Shown here piece after piece: positions 49,833 to 61,831 of a stretch of DNA of 64,000 nucleotides (the first letter of the stretch is position 1; each line of letters begins with the position of its first letter). The stretch is from Labia minor (taxonomy: Eukaryota; Arthropoda; Insecta; Dermaptera; Spongiphoridae). The DNA is taken from contig OY720348.1 of assembly GCA_963082975.1 (NCBI GenBank), positions 68,659,719-68,723,718 of the forward strand. The letters are read 5' to 3'. A model generated the notes under the pieces. It searched no databases, was not told where the DNA came from, and saw only the letters and a list, made by a program, of their open reading frames with translations. Position numbers and translations under genes: made by a program.

Positions 49833-52800
49833 ATAAAAAAATCAAGTTTCCGCCGTTATTTTGTAAGCAAAATAATTTAGTTATAAAAAATTAATTGTTC
49901 CCGATAACCATCACCAATAACAAGATACCAGGGCCGTATATAGACAAAACTGCGCCCGGGAAGAAATAGAGAATAGGCGCCCACCCATTTACCCAATTTT
50001 TGTTAGAATTACTTAAATTTGCTCACAAGAAATTGCTTTAAATACAATCAATTAAAAATAAAAATAGAAATAGAAATAATACTTTTTTTTTTAACTTTTG
50101 GCCTCTCCAGGAAAGGATTTGGGGCCCACTAAAATATTTCGCCCGCTCCTCCCCTACAACGGACATGCAGGAGACACCTAAATATAAACACAGGCAATTA
50201 TATTTTTTTTAACTAAAATTTTACCTTTATATTCTATAAAAGTTGAAAATATAATTATAAATATAATTGAAAACTCTTCTAGGTTACAATTGATCAAATG
50301 ACACGATTTTTTAGATTAAAATTTTATTTTAACAATTGAAAATCGTCAAAAGGATGGAAATGAACATAAAAAGATAAAACAAAAAAAAAAAACAACCATT
50401 CTCAAAATCAATATTATAAATAAAGTAAAAATTAACAAAATCATACGTTAAAATATTATATTTTTATACACTTTTTCAAAATCCTTGTTTTATAAATATT
50501 CATTGTCTCAATAATGTTAGAGGGATATTTTTAGACCAACTATAAACTACATATATTTAAGTAAAAATTGTTCATATTATCAACCAAAATAGAAAATAAT
50601 CAGTAAAGTTATCTTCTTGTCCATCGGGTCTAAATTTGTATTTTTAATTCATAAAAAATTGATTTGCCCTCTTTTAATAAAAATAGTATATTTTTCCATC
50701 AATTCTCTCCTTTTTTTTATTTATAAAATATATATTTGTAATTTTTAATGTTTATTATTATATAGTTTGATAGAAATTAAAAATTAGAAACTGAATCTGT
50801 TAAATGATAGTGAGAAAAATTTTTTTCATAATAATAAGTGAAATTGTTTATTTTGTAATGTGATATATTTCTTACAATGTTATAATCACCTGATATTTAC
50901 AGATATATAATAAGAATAGCATTTCATCCAATTTTTTTTTTAACTTTGTTTATATCATGAATTGAAATATAATTAATATTATTTTTTTTTATGAAGGAAA
51001 TTATTTATGTGTGAGGATCTTATTTTAATTCAATTCAATTTTAAACAAATATAGCAATTTTTTTAATAAATTAATAAATTGAATTATTTCAATAAAAATA
51101 AAAACAATATTATCGAGGAAATTCCCAATTGAATTATTTTATACATCCTTCGATAATTTCAAAAAGTAAATAATTCAAATCTTAAAAATATGAATGAATT
51201 AAAAATTAATATAACATCATTAAAGGAAATTAATTTAATAGTTAAAACTCGTTCCCGTCGGCATGTACCACCATATAAAATAAATAAACAAATTATGGAG
51301 CCGAAGGGAACGTGTTTTAATACATAGGAAAAGAAAAAATATATTGGAATTTAAATTCTGAATAATTATCCATTTCGAAGGAAACATATTATTCATTATG
51401 AAAATTCATTAAAAATACAAAAAATATAATAATTAAATATATAATATTATGTTATTATTTTGTATATAAATTATTATATATTTTATATTTTTAAAGAATT
51501 TTAATGATAAATATAAATAATCATACTTCACAGGATCATTTCTGTAGTATATCTTCACTTTCCTTTTGCACAAAAGGATAAGATTTATTTTAATGGATAA
51601 TTTTAATTAGAATTGGATTATTAAATTTTTATTATAATAATGATTGATCCCTTTAACATTTTACAAATTTTTATTTATATAAAATGTTAAATTGAAACAC
51701 TTTCCTTGTTTAAACTTTATTTTCTATTTACAAATATCACTATTTATAATTAATTATTAATTTGATAAATAAATAAACGATAATGATTAAAAGTTATTAA
51801 ATATATATATATAAATATATATATATAATGAAATAATTTATCAGTCCAATTAAGAAAGAATTTATATTAATTTAAATTAAAATAAAATAAATTACGCGAT
51901 AATAATAAGAAATAGAGACTTTCTTTAAATTGGAAAGACAACTAATCTAATTCGAAAATCGTATTAAACAATTAAATCCAATAAATTAAAAAGTATTAGG
52001 ATGACCAAACAATAAGTTTAATGACAAGAAAAATTGTAATGTAATGTCAAAAATGAGGCGGTGTTATAAAATTAAGAAAATTAGAAAAAAAAAAAAAAAA
52101 TACGAAAAATGAATGATTCATAGACCACTTTAACTCTCAACTCTTCAATATTATTTATTTATAAGTATAAAATGATCAAAAATTGTATAATCTAGACAGG
52201 GCCGTGCCTGACCAGCGTTCATTGCGTGCACGCAGGCGGCCGAAAGTCACATATTTAGAGACGCCAATTTTTTTTTCATCCCAGTCACTTTGGTTTTATT
52301 TTTGTATTGGTGTTATCATCCAACTTCTCCGACTCCAAAAAACAGTACTGTCCCGTCATAAAAAAAGGTATGGTCACCCTAATTATATTACAAAACCAAT
52401 AATCAGTTTTAAAGGAACCATTCAATTAATCAAAAATAATTAAATAGTATAAAACATTACATACATAGAATAATAAAAAAACAAATATGTACTAATTTTA
52501 TAGTAATTGTTATTAAAAAATAAAATACGGGGTAGAGCAATTTTTAGTATACGAGGAGGTGGGATGGGGGAAGGTATTGGATGGAGAAAAGCGGAAAGCA
52601 GAGTTGTATTCGGCGATAATGAGCTCCCGAGCTCCAATTCCACCATATTAATTAATTTTATAATAATATACATTTTAAAGATGTATATTAATTGAATTAA
52701 ATTTTAAATTCATATTTTTTGTTTATAAATTTTAAAGAATTGAACTATTGGTAGGAATAATATCTTAGTTAAAAAACCCTGATTTATTTATATTCATATA

Positions 52801-52837
52801 TATATATATTATATATATATTTCGACTAGTAAATGAA
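49833..52837. other. AT-rich intergenic region with hAT-like patches
   Basis: About 3 kb without a recognisable gene. GC-richer patches at 49929-50160 (starting CAGGGCCGTATATAG) and 52196-52260 (CAGGGCCGTGCC) look like ends of hAT-type elements, but I could not find matching target duplications. Downstream of Elongin A, an AATAAA on the minus strand at 52788-52783 is its likely poly(A) signal. Confidence 0.5.
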
Positions 52838-55800
52838 TTAACGTTTGAAACTCTTTGCAAGTTTCATTGTTTTTTGCATCAGTGGAGCCATTTTTGGTTT
52901 TGTTTTAGCTGAAAATTAATAAAAATCAAATATTAATTGATGATGTATTATTTGTAAGAATTTAATTTTATTTAAAATTAAAGACGAAATTCAATTGATT
53001 AGAAAGAAAAAAAAAGATTGTTATGATTGTTTTTAGAATTTGATAATTTAGAATAAATAAATGATAAATGATTTAGAATAATTTTAATAATTTCATAATA
53101 GGAGGGTGGGGTGAAAAGTTTCCGGCCTGACCAAGAAAAAGATGTTTTTAATTTTTTTTTTTTTTTTTTTTGCTTTATTTTTCAACATTCAAGATAGCTG
53201 AGACCTGTACGATGTCAGCTGAACGTGTGCGAAATATTTTGCACAACCATTTGAACAAGGAAAGCTGTGTGCAACGTGGGTGTCGCGTTTGCTAACGTTA
53301 GACCAAAACCTACTTCGAAAAACCATTTCTACCCACAATTTGGCGGTGTAGGCGTAATCCAAACGAATCTTTGCGTCGATTCATAACTGTTGATGAGACT
53401 TAAATTAAATTAATTAGAACACCTTTATGAGAAATGTATCATCAGTGTTGATGGAGATTATGTTGTAAAATAAAGCAAAAAAAAAAAAATTTAAAAATAT
53501 CGTTTTTCTTGGTCAGGTCGGAAACTTTTCACCCCACCCTCGTAAAGAATCGAAATATAAAATTCATAAAATAAATAGTATTTTTTTGTTTTTATTTAAC
53601 TTTTTTTTTCTTTCAAAATATTACAATCCCTTTAATTAGCGAGATTTTAATATTTTTTTTGAATTTTGTAAAATATAATTAAAAAAAAAAATTCTCACTT
53701 GAAGTTACTCGTGGCATTGGAAGAATACGTGGAGTAATATTTGGTTTTACAGCTCCTTTAGTAGGAACTTTGGTCACAGCAGAGGTTCCATATTTAGCCT
53801 AAAAACAATGATTATTATTAATATAAAATAATAATTCACAATAATCCTTTTTAATTATTGATTAGATAAGGAATACAAGTAAAATTGGATTGAATTTTCA
53901 AAAAAAAGTTCAAAATCTGATATAATAAAGTTTATAGTCATAAAAAAAAAGAATATAAAATATTATTTATTTTCTGGTTTAAAACAGAAATTTCAAACTG
54001 GATCCATGTGAATTGAACCCCTTGGGGTCTATCGAGCTTTGAATCGGGTTTACACAAACTGAAGTGGTTATTTGGGGTAGATGGCAACATTTTCTCTTTC
54101 AATTACTATAAAAAAAAAACTATAATAAAAAGCCTCTGCGGCACTACGAAACTAGAAAGTAGTGGGTTATTCCCGGGAAAATTCTCTAATTTTTATTTCC
54201 CGTTTCCCGAGAAAAAAAAAACAAATTATTTTTCATGATGATTACTATGTCGCTACCGAAATCTTTGTTTGTTAACTGAAATAGTCGTAATAAATATAAA
54301 ATACATACATTTGTCCTTTTCTTTCTTTCTCTCCCATTAATTTTTCTATTTTTTTTTTTTAGTTTTTTTACAGTGAACTCTGATAGGCAAACGGCAACTG
54401 CCAAATTATTTTGTATTTAACTTTTTTTTGTATATATAGTTATTTGCCTGCACGTGTAATAGAAATTGGCATAACTTATAACTGTCAACCTTTAGACTTA
54501 AAATTCGGTTTCGGCTGTTTTAATTGCCATACCCCTTCCCACCAATATATTTTTCGCCATTCTTTCCTCTCCCATTCTAGCCACGTGCCCTAAAGAAATT
54601 TACTCTATTAAATGCTCGGAGTTGTGTGTTAAATTGGATTAAAATACTTAAAAATAGGGGTCTAATAAACCAGAAGAAAGTTTAAAAAGAGTTCGACTTA
54701 GAAAAAAAGGTTGGGAAAAATTGATTTAAAACAATATTTTAAAATAAAACATTTTCTTAATATTAAATATTTAAAAATTATTCATTTCGGTCTTAAGAGA
54801 TAAAATCTCTCAAGATCAAGATTATAATGATTGATTATATTATTATTATTATTATAATATTTCAAGAAGATAGCCCCTCTATTCAATTTCGTTATATATT
54901 AAAAATTATATTTAATTTTTTATAAAATATAATTTGTATTCTTACCTGTTGTCTTGCTACATTTCTGGGAGGCTTCACATGCGAATTTACATAAGTTAAT
55001 TTCGTTTGTCTTACAGGAGCTGATCTGGCAATATTTTGAGAAATATTGGAAGCAATCGTTTTTAATTTAATTTCACGTTCTTCTAAGCATCTCTAAAATA
55101 ATTAATAAAAAAAAATAGAAGTGTGATAATGGATTTTGTCGAAGTATTAGTTTTTAATTAATATTTTATTATACAAATAATTAAACTCACCAGATACATT
55201 TCCCTATAAGTTTCATTAGATAATTTATCTTTATTTCGGAAATCTTTTTTTACATGATATTCCCAAAGTTCATTATTAGTATCTTCTATTAAATATGGAT
55301 TATATTGCTCTAAAGTAAAAAGTTGAGTTGCACTAGCATGCATTAAAACCGGTTTGATAATCGAATATGGAATACCACCCGTATAATCGATAGCTAAAAT
55401 TAAAAAACAATTGATTAATATACATTAAAATAATATAAAATTAAGATTATTTTATTTGCTTTTAATAGAATTCATGTTCAACAGTTAATAATTATTTAGT
55501 ATAAATATAATATTATTTATTTAGTTACCATCAATATTTTCTTGAAGTATTCTAATACAACAATCAAAAAGTGTTGGAATGGATGACCAACTTTTATTAC
55601 TTTTCACTCCAGAATATACTTTGGTTCTAAAGAATAAATAAAAAAAAAAAAATTAATAAAATGAAAATTCAATTACTTTTATATTTATTGAAATAATATT
55701 AAGTTATTTTAATAAAGGAATTTTGTAAATGATACCACATAATTATATTTTATTGAACTTAAAAAAAAAACGGACCAGAACGGATTGATGTAAAAGAGCA

Positions 55801-58800
55801 ATCGAAAGGTTGTATTTTTTTAAAGATTTTTAATAAAAGATCAATAAATGTGATCAATTATGTGCTATCATTTACAAAATTCCTTTATTAATAAACATAA
55901 CCATCCAAGTTCTAATAATTTAAAATTATTTTAATTTATATATATATAAATTTCACCTTTGATTTTTTGTAATCATTAATTGATTGAGAGCTTCTTCTTC
56001 TGTCATTGTTGTTGATTTTGATGCAATAGTATTAATAACAAAAGGCTCATTTATATAAGAATTTTTTGAGTCTAATTCAAAATCTCCACTCGTTAATGTA
56101 AGAGATGACTAAAAATTAATCATTTTTTTTTAATGTATTTACTTGAAAATTAATTATAGAGTTATATAATAAGGAGTATAATATATTAAAAAAATATTAC
56201 TTGTGGGTTAGGTTTCGGTTTTTTAAAAGCTAGAGTGACATTTTCCGTCGTTTTTCTTTTCATAGTAGAGTTACTTGTGGATGCGTTGGTTTTTTTGGGA
56301 GGATGATATGATGCCATAAGTGCTTCTGCAAAACTTGCACCTGGAGATATAAACAAAAAATATATTTAACAGTAGAAAGTGTATTTTTTTTCAATTTTTT
56401 GATTTTAAAACTTTTATATAAATATTAATCCTAAATGATTCAGTTAATTTAGGATTTTAATTCTTTCAAAAATTCAAATTTTGAGCACATATCATTAATC
56501 ACTATAATGAATGATGATAAAAATAATTCATTAAAAATCATAAACTCATTGAATACTATTTAAAAAAAATATATTCTTTCTGAATTATGAACATTTTAAA
56601 AATAACCAATTTGAAAATTCAACCTGAAAACTTTTTTTTATAACAATTTTTAATATATAAAAAAATGGAAATACAAATTAATAATAAAATTAAAAAGGTT
56701 ACAATTTAATCATCATTTCAACAAATATGCCATCTTTGCAAGTTTGTATTGTACAGTCTCTCATTAAGTACAATACAAACTTGTGATGATAGCATTACTG
56801 TCGAAATGATTAATTTAAAAAAAAAATATTTTGAAACATAAAACCGTGTGTATTTAATTAACTTTCCTTTAACCATTTTAATTTTATTATTAATTTTTAT
56901 TTCCATTTATAGATTGAAAATTGTTATAAATATAACATTTATAGATTGAAAATTGTTATAAATAATATAAATATAACATTTTTTTATAAAATAACGTTTT
57001 TCTCATAGACTAAAAAAGAATAAAATAATTTTTCTATAAGCCTGACAAAGTTTATGGATGAAATTTGACTTGATGTTTCATAAATAAATAAATAAAACGA
57101 AATGAGCCAAACGTTTTTGGTTGTATATGAAGAAATTCATCCATAAACTTTGTCAGGCTTATAGAAAAATTATTTTATTCCTTTTAGTCCATGAGAAAAC
57201 GTTATTTTATAAAATTTTTTTTATATTTATATTATTTTATTCTTTTTATTGCAATTTGAATTCGATAAATTGATTTAATATAACAATATAAAAAGATAAT
57301 TGAATAAAACAAAAAGAAAATATTCATTTTTTAAAACTGATTTGATGTATTTATATTAAGTAAATGTTATTATTGTGAAGTAATGTTTTTAAAAAATATT
57401 AATTAACAATACCTGCTTTACTATGTCGCGCGGTAAAAATTCACCTTTTAATGTTACAAATTAATTTTGAAGTTGTTCAAAATGAAAACCAACTCAATAC
57501 TACCAACTATCCGAAAGATGGTGTGAATGAAAATTCAAATTTGATATATAGTTTTTTATATATGTTTATTTATGCACAAAAAATTAATTGACATAATTAT
57601 TAGTTTAATTTGCCTTTAAAAATAATAAAAATTAATAAATTTGTAAAAAAATATATATAACATTAAAAAAAAAAAAAAAAATTCGGAGGTAAAAATTTGA
57701 GTCCCTGCTTTAGCTATCATGGATTTCTAGTTTCAAATGACCTACGAGGATAGTTGACTATAGTTTTCAGAATTGAATTAAAATTAATTAATTATAATTA
57801 AATTACATTACTTCCATATCTTCTAGGGATAAATTGGAATATCTATAAAAATTTCCAAAAGTCTAGCTAAGTAAAATATTTATTTTAATATTAATTATAA
57901 AAATAAACTTACCTGAATTACAATCAATACTATCTTCTTCTTGTTCAAGATTATTTTTATCGAATTCAACTTTTGATTTTGAATTCTTTTCTTTATAATA
58001 AGATTCAGATCTAACATTTTTTTCTTTGTCTAATGTATAATTATTAGTGCTTTCTTCATCAGTATATTTGTTTTTTTGTGATGAATAATTGTTTTTCGAT
58101 TTTTTGGATTCTTCTGAGGAATGTGAGTGTGATTTATGTTCTTTTTTCTTATGTGATTTTTCTTTTTCTTTATTTTTAATAGTATGTAATTCATCATCAT
58201 TAGAATGATTTTTCGATTTCTTTTCTTTATATTTATCTTTTTTCGAAGAATTTTCATTGCGTTTTTTATCGTGTTTATGTTTACTTTTAAAATTATCTGA
58301 CTTGTGATCAGATACTCTATCCGATTTGTGATCAGATACTCTATCTGATTTGTGATCTGATACTCTATCTGATTTGTGATCAGAAACTCTATCTGATTTG
58401 TGATCAGATACTCTAGATTTATGGTAATTTAGGGCAGAGGAACCTGAAAACAAAATAAAAGTTATTATTATTATTATTATTATTAACCAATTTTTACTAC
58501 AAGTACTATATATACATATTTATAAATTTTTCTTGTATAAATTCTTAAATGTTAAAAAAAAAATACTTTTTATTCATTCACAACCAGTTTAAAAAAATGT
58601 ATTTGAATGAACAAAAGGTGACACTTAATCTTAAAACAATTTTTTTTTTAAATACTAATTCATTAATTAAATTTGAGTTTTATAAAATAAACATCTCTCT
58701 AATATAAGTTATTTTTGTCTAGCATAAATCATAAATAAAACTGCATGCCTTTTGATCGAATCTCGTTGTAAAATAAAATTTTTTTAATTTAGTTTTCAAA

Positions 58801-59707
58801 TAATTTTTAATACTTGAAATAGAGTTTTAGAAATTTTAATTTTTTTTTTATATTACTTGTGTTTACTACATCCAAACTCTATTCTCTCCCAACTCCTAAC
58901 TTCCTCCTTTAAATTGACTATCTATCGCCTCTTTGGTCTATCAACCAATCACATCTTGACCCATTTGATATAAAGAATATAAATTATAAATTATACGAGA
59001 GATGCGCAAATTATGGGACAGGCAAGATTACGGAATGGGGGAGATAATTACTCAAAAAAGAAAAAAAAAGAATTTGTAAAATTTATATATATTAAATAAA
59101 AAAATAGAAAAATTAGTGATTATTTAAAATAATGTTTTTTTTATTATCATCGTCATGTTATAGCACCCAAAAAAATCATCATCAAAATAATGCATAATAT
59201 ATGAAGGGGCCCAAGTTTTTACCTGGAAGAAAAAAGAGACACGTCTAAGAATGTTTGCGCACCCCTGAATTACACTATACTTTTGAACAAATAAAAAATA
59301 ATTTTATTATTTTCTACTTAATATAATAATGTATATAAAAGTATTTTTTTCTCCATCAAATTATTATATAATTGTATTTTAATAAAATTAGTGCATTATT
59401 ATTTTTCTAAAAATAAAAAAAATAGTGTACTTTGATTTTTCTCTTCATCTTTATCCTTGCTAATGGAGTCTTGAGATATTTCAGATACATCCAAACTTAT
59501 TGAAATATCTCCTTTCTGTTCCTGTTCTTCATCGCTAGAGTATTCAGCAACCACCATATCTTTCCATTTTTGAACTAAAACTTTTGCTGTTTCCCCTATT
59601 TTTCCTTCATATTTTCGTAATGCGTTTACTGTTTTGCCAATACCAGTTTCTTTTAAATGTTGCACAGTTACTGGTAGCCGACATAGTTTACTAATGCAGT
59701 GAATAGT
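52838..59707 (-). CDS. EloA: Elongin A (RNA polymerase II elongation factor), 5' end missing
   Basis: Nine exons on the minus strand, in transcript order: 59431-59707, 57913-58443, 56201-56340, 55957-56108, 55529-55626, 55191-55393, 54946-55092, 53699-53798, 52838-52908. All introns are GT..AG and phases agree, giving 572 codons plus a stop. First exon seen: TFIIS N-domain (ETGIGKTVNALRKYEG, VQKWKDMV). Second: a Ser/Lys/His-rich linker with an 8-residue repeat (RVSDHKSD, about five copies). Then GASFAEAL, the BC-box TLFDCCIRIL that contacts elongin B/C, the F-box-like GGIPYSIIKPV, NPYLIEDTNNELW and REMYL, and the conserved KPPRN and MAPLMQKTMK tail. The family suppresses pausing of RNA polymerase II and acts with Cul5 in a ubiquitin ligase. 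The first coding exon (perhaps 20-40 residues) was not found. Confidence 0.93.
53101..53542 (+). mobile_element. Internally deleted mariner in an Elongin A intron
   Basis: Near-perfect 40-bp terminal inverted repeats (starting GAGGGTGGGGTGAAAAG), with TA on the left and TA just after the right end. Inside are remnants of a mariner transposase: SAERVRNILHNHLNKES, RRFITVDET with the first catalytic Asp, and directly the C-terminus EKCIISVDGDYVVK. The central part, including the other catalytic residues, is deleted. It is non-autonomous but its termini look able to be recognised. Confidence 0.85.
54525..54595 (-). mobile_element. Tiny LINE-tail relic in an Elongin A intron
   Basis: The minus strand reads GGGCACGTGGCTAGAATGGG and AGGAAAG, matching the AGHVARMGEE region of the LINE tails elsewhere in the window. 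Confidence 0.55.
56650..56920. repeat. Fold-back element 1 in an Elongin A intron
   Basis: Outer arms share AATTAATAATAAAATTAAAA and its inverse, ending in the word GGAAAT on both sides. The core forms a 16-bp perfect stem (CAAGTTTGTATTGTAC / GTACAATACAAACTTG) around a short loop at about 56756-56768. The arms between are imperfect. It is a MITE-like hairpin without coding capacity. Confidence 0.7.
56960..57235. repeat. Fold-back element 2 in an Elongin A intron
   Basis: Arms of about 100 bases (56960-57061 and 57135-57235) are near-perfect inverted copies, for example AAGCCTGACAAAGTTTATGG versus its inverse in the right arm. They are separated by a spacer of about 73 bases. Transcription of the intron would give a long hairpin RNA. 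Confidence 0.85.
58295..58415 (-). repeat. In-frame 24-bp minisatellite in Elongin A
   Basis: About five tandem copies of a 24-base unit encoding RVSDHKSD inside exon 57913-58443. The unit length is a multiple of three, so copy changes would keep the frame. Confidence 0.9.
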
Positions 59708-59806
59708 CTAAAAAGAGAAAAAAAAATAGATATTAATTTAAAAATATAAAATATTATATCTCTTACATGTTAATTTTTAAATATAAATGTAGGTATACCT
59801 AAAACA
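59708..59806. other. Intron upstream of the first recognised Elongin A exon
   Basis: A polypyrimidine tract and AG acceptor (59709-59708) precede the TFIIS-domain exon. No plausible upstream coding exon was found between here and 64000. Confidence 0.6.
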
Positions 59807-60157
59807 GTGATTCTCAACCTTTTTTTTTACCGCGGCACACAAAGAAAAAGATAAGTGTAAAAGTTATTTACTTACCTATAATAGACTGTGTAATATAGTT
59901 TATGATAATAATCAGGGGCCGGCAAACCTTTTTCAATAGTCGGGCACATTTCTGAAATAATATAACAGTGGTGGGCACACTTGATGATACTTAAAGTCAT
60001 ATTGAAAAAATCAAAAATGTTTAAGAGCCTTTACATACATATAAAATAAATAAGTACTTTTTCTTAATTTGAACTTTGCATTTGTAAAATTTGGCAGCAC
60101 ATTTTGAAAATTTCGTGGCAGACAAAAGTGCCGCGGCACAGTGGTTGAGAATCACTG
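59807..60157. mobile_element. hAT-type MITE
   Basis: Ends CAGTGATTCTCAACC and GGTTGAGAATCACTG. The flanking 8-bp duplications are ACCTAAAA (59799-59806) and ATCTAAAA (60158-60165), 7 of 8 matching. It has a GCGGCAC word near both ends. Related to the elements at 1248 and 17674. Confidence 0.85.
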
Positions 60158-60165
60158 ATCTAAAA

Positions 60166-60658
60166 CGACCATACGTCCCGTTTTGAACGGAACAGTTCCG
60201 TTTTCAGGTAGCTTGTCCCTTATTTTAAATTTATTATTATATTATTATACTAAGTTATTGTTATATTATTTACTATATTTTTTAGTTATTTTCATTATAA
60301 TAAACAGAAATAATAAAAAAATATACGTTTTCTTCATAGCCTCCCCCCAATCTGTTACTGAAAATTAAAAAATATCCCGTTTTTAGGAAAAAAATAAATG
60401 GTCACGTTATGTATACCTCGATAAAAAATACAATGTTTGTTTTTTAGATAGATGTAGGAAAAAAATATTAAAAAGTATCTTCTTCAAAGATAATTTAATT
60501 AAGGTGACAAGAATATCAATGAACTGGGACTGAGAACTGCTAAAAATGTTGTCAGCCAAATGAATCGATTTTAAAAATGGTTTAAAAAAATGTAATAAAT
60601 AGAGATGAACATGAATCCTTTCCAAACAATCTGAAAATTCAAGTAAATTGAGCCAATC
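60166..60658. other. Region with a possible short TIR element
   Basis: CGACCATACGTCCCG at about 60167 and ATGGTCACGTTATG at about 60398 look like diverged relatives of the ends of the 272-bp element at 3267. No clear target duplication was found. The frames here are not supported. Confidence 0.4.
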
Positions 60659-60964
60659 CAGATGTTCCCAAACTTTTCTGATTTGCGGCTCCCTAAATAA
60701 TCGGATTTTTTCCGAGGCTCCCTTAATACATCCGATTTTTATATAAATTTTTACTCTCTTGAAAAATTGGAAAACTTTTCTTCCCTCACGGAAATGTTTC
60801 AGAGCATCGCAAAATCATCTGACCTTTTTTTTAGAATATTGAAAAAAATTTAAAAATAATCGAAAATGTTTAAAAAAAAATCATCTTACCTTTTTTGTTT
60901 TTTTAGAACCAAAAATTTCAAGTATTAGAAAATTTTTTCGATGCTCACAGTTTGGGAATCACTG
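60659..60964. mobile_element. hAT-type MITE, second family
   Basis: It begins CAGATGTTCCCAAACTTTTC and ends AGTTTGGGAATCACTG. It is flanked by perfect 8-bp duplications AGCCAATC at 60651-60658 and 60965-60972. It is A/T-rich and non-coding. Confidence 0.85.
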
Positions 60965-60972
60965 AGCCAATC

Positions 60973-61559
60973 AATGTAATTAATCAGCAAGTGTAATCCA
61001 TTTGCAAAGGAATTATTTAGGTAAAAAAAAAACAAAAAAAAACAGGCGAAATTAAAATGTAAATGATGACATCTAGAAATGACCATGAATTCATTTCTTC
61101 TTTAATTATTATTGACAAGATGAAAAATAACAAATTAATAAAACAGAAAAAATAAATAAAGAGACGATTTAAAATTTCATGACAAAGAGAGTGTTAAATT
61201 GATGTGATATAATAATTAATAATTATTTCTTTTAATTATTGAAGAATATCAATAGAAAACAATGAAAAGATGAACAAATCAATAAATCCTAGAAAACTAT
61301 CGGAAAATGAATAGTCTTCAGGATGGTTCAATTGTTCTCCCCACAACCAAGTTTTGAATTAAGACTTAAGAAATACAAATATTTTGCTTAATCTTCCTAT
61401 ATACCATTTAATATTGTTTTTTTTAATCAATAAAAAATAAGAGAATTTATTAAATATAATAATGAAAAAAAACTTAATTCTGGATGACAAAAAATTAATT
61501 TGTGTGGTTTTTTTTATTAGATATTGAGATAAAATTTATATTCAAATTGATGGGATATA
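60973..61559. other. AT-rich sequence, no gene seen
   Basis: No coding signal was recognised. A 25-base word around 61335 resembles, in reverse, one at 7290-7315; its meaning is unclear. Confidence 0.5.
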
Positions 61560-61831
61560 CGAGGGTCATTCAATAAGTAAAGAGACAAATGGCAATAGCT
61601 CAAAAACGATTCATTGGATTTTTACAAAATTCAGGCTATTTTTCAACATAATCACCCCCCTCCTACCCCCTACACACACAGTTATGTATTTGTCCCATCT
61701 TTCTTGCAGATTCATAATTCCCTTGGCGAAAAATTCTTTCGATTTACTCCGAAACCACTTTTGCACCGCTTCCCTAACTTCCTCATTGTTAGCAAATCTT
61801 TTTCGGGACTGTAAGCAGGTAGAGGCAAGTC
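61560..61831 (-). pseudogene. mariner transposase C-terminal relic, lineage 4
   Basis: The minus strand reads SRKRFANNEEVREAVQKWF, then SKEFFAKGIMNLQERWDKYI, and GDYVEK after a shift: a mariner C-terminus. It ends in the terminal-type sequence GAGGGTCATTCAATAAGT (61561-61578) next to TA. Its upstream continuation reappears at 63294-63345, beyond an inserted element. Confidence 0.8.

Noticed and set aside
49929-50160. hAT element starting CAGGGCCGTATATAG
   Set aside because: No matching right end or 8-bp duplication could be found, so it is only mentioned as debris.
58030-58257. 75-codon minus-strand frame rich in K and I
   Set aside because: Out-of-frame shadow of the Elongin A linker exon.
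59717-59800. Candidate upstream Elongin A exon ending at a GTAAG donor (about 59769)
   Set aside because: The sequence before the donor is A/T-rich, has stops and does not resemble the expected N-terminal helix.
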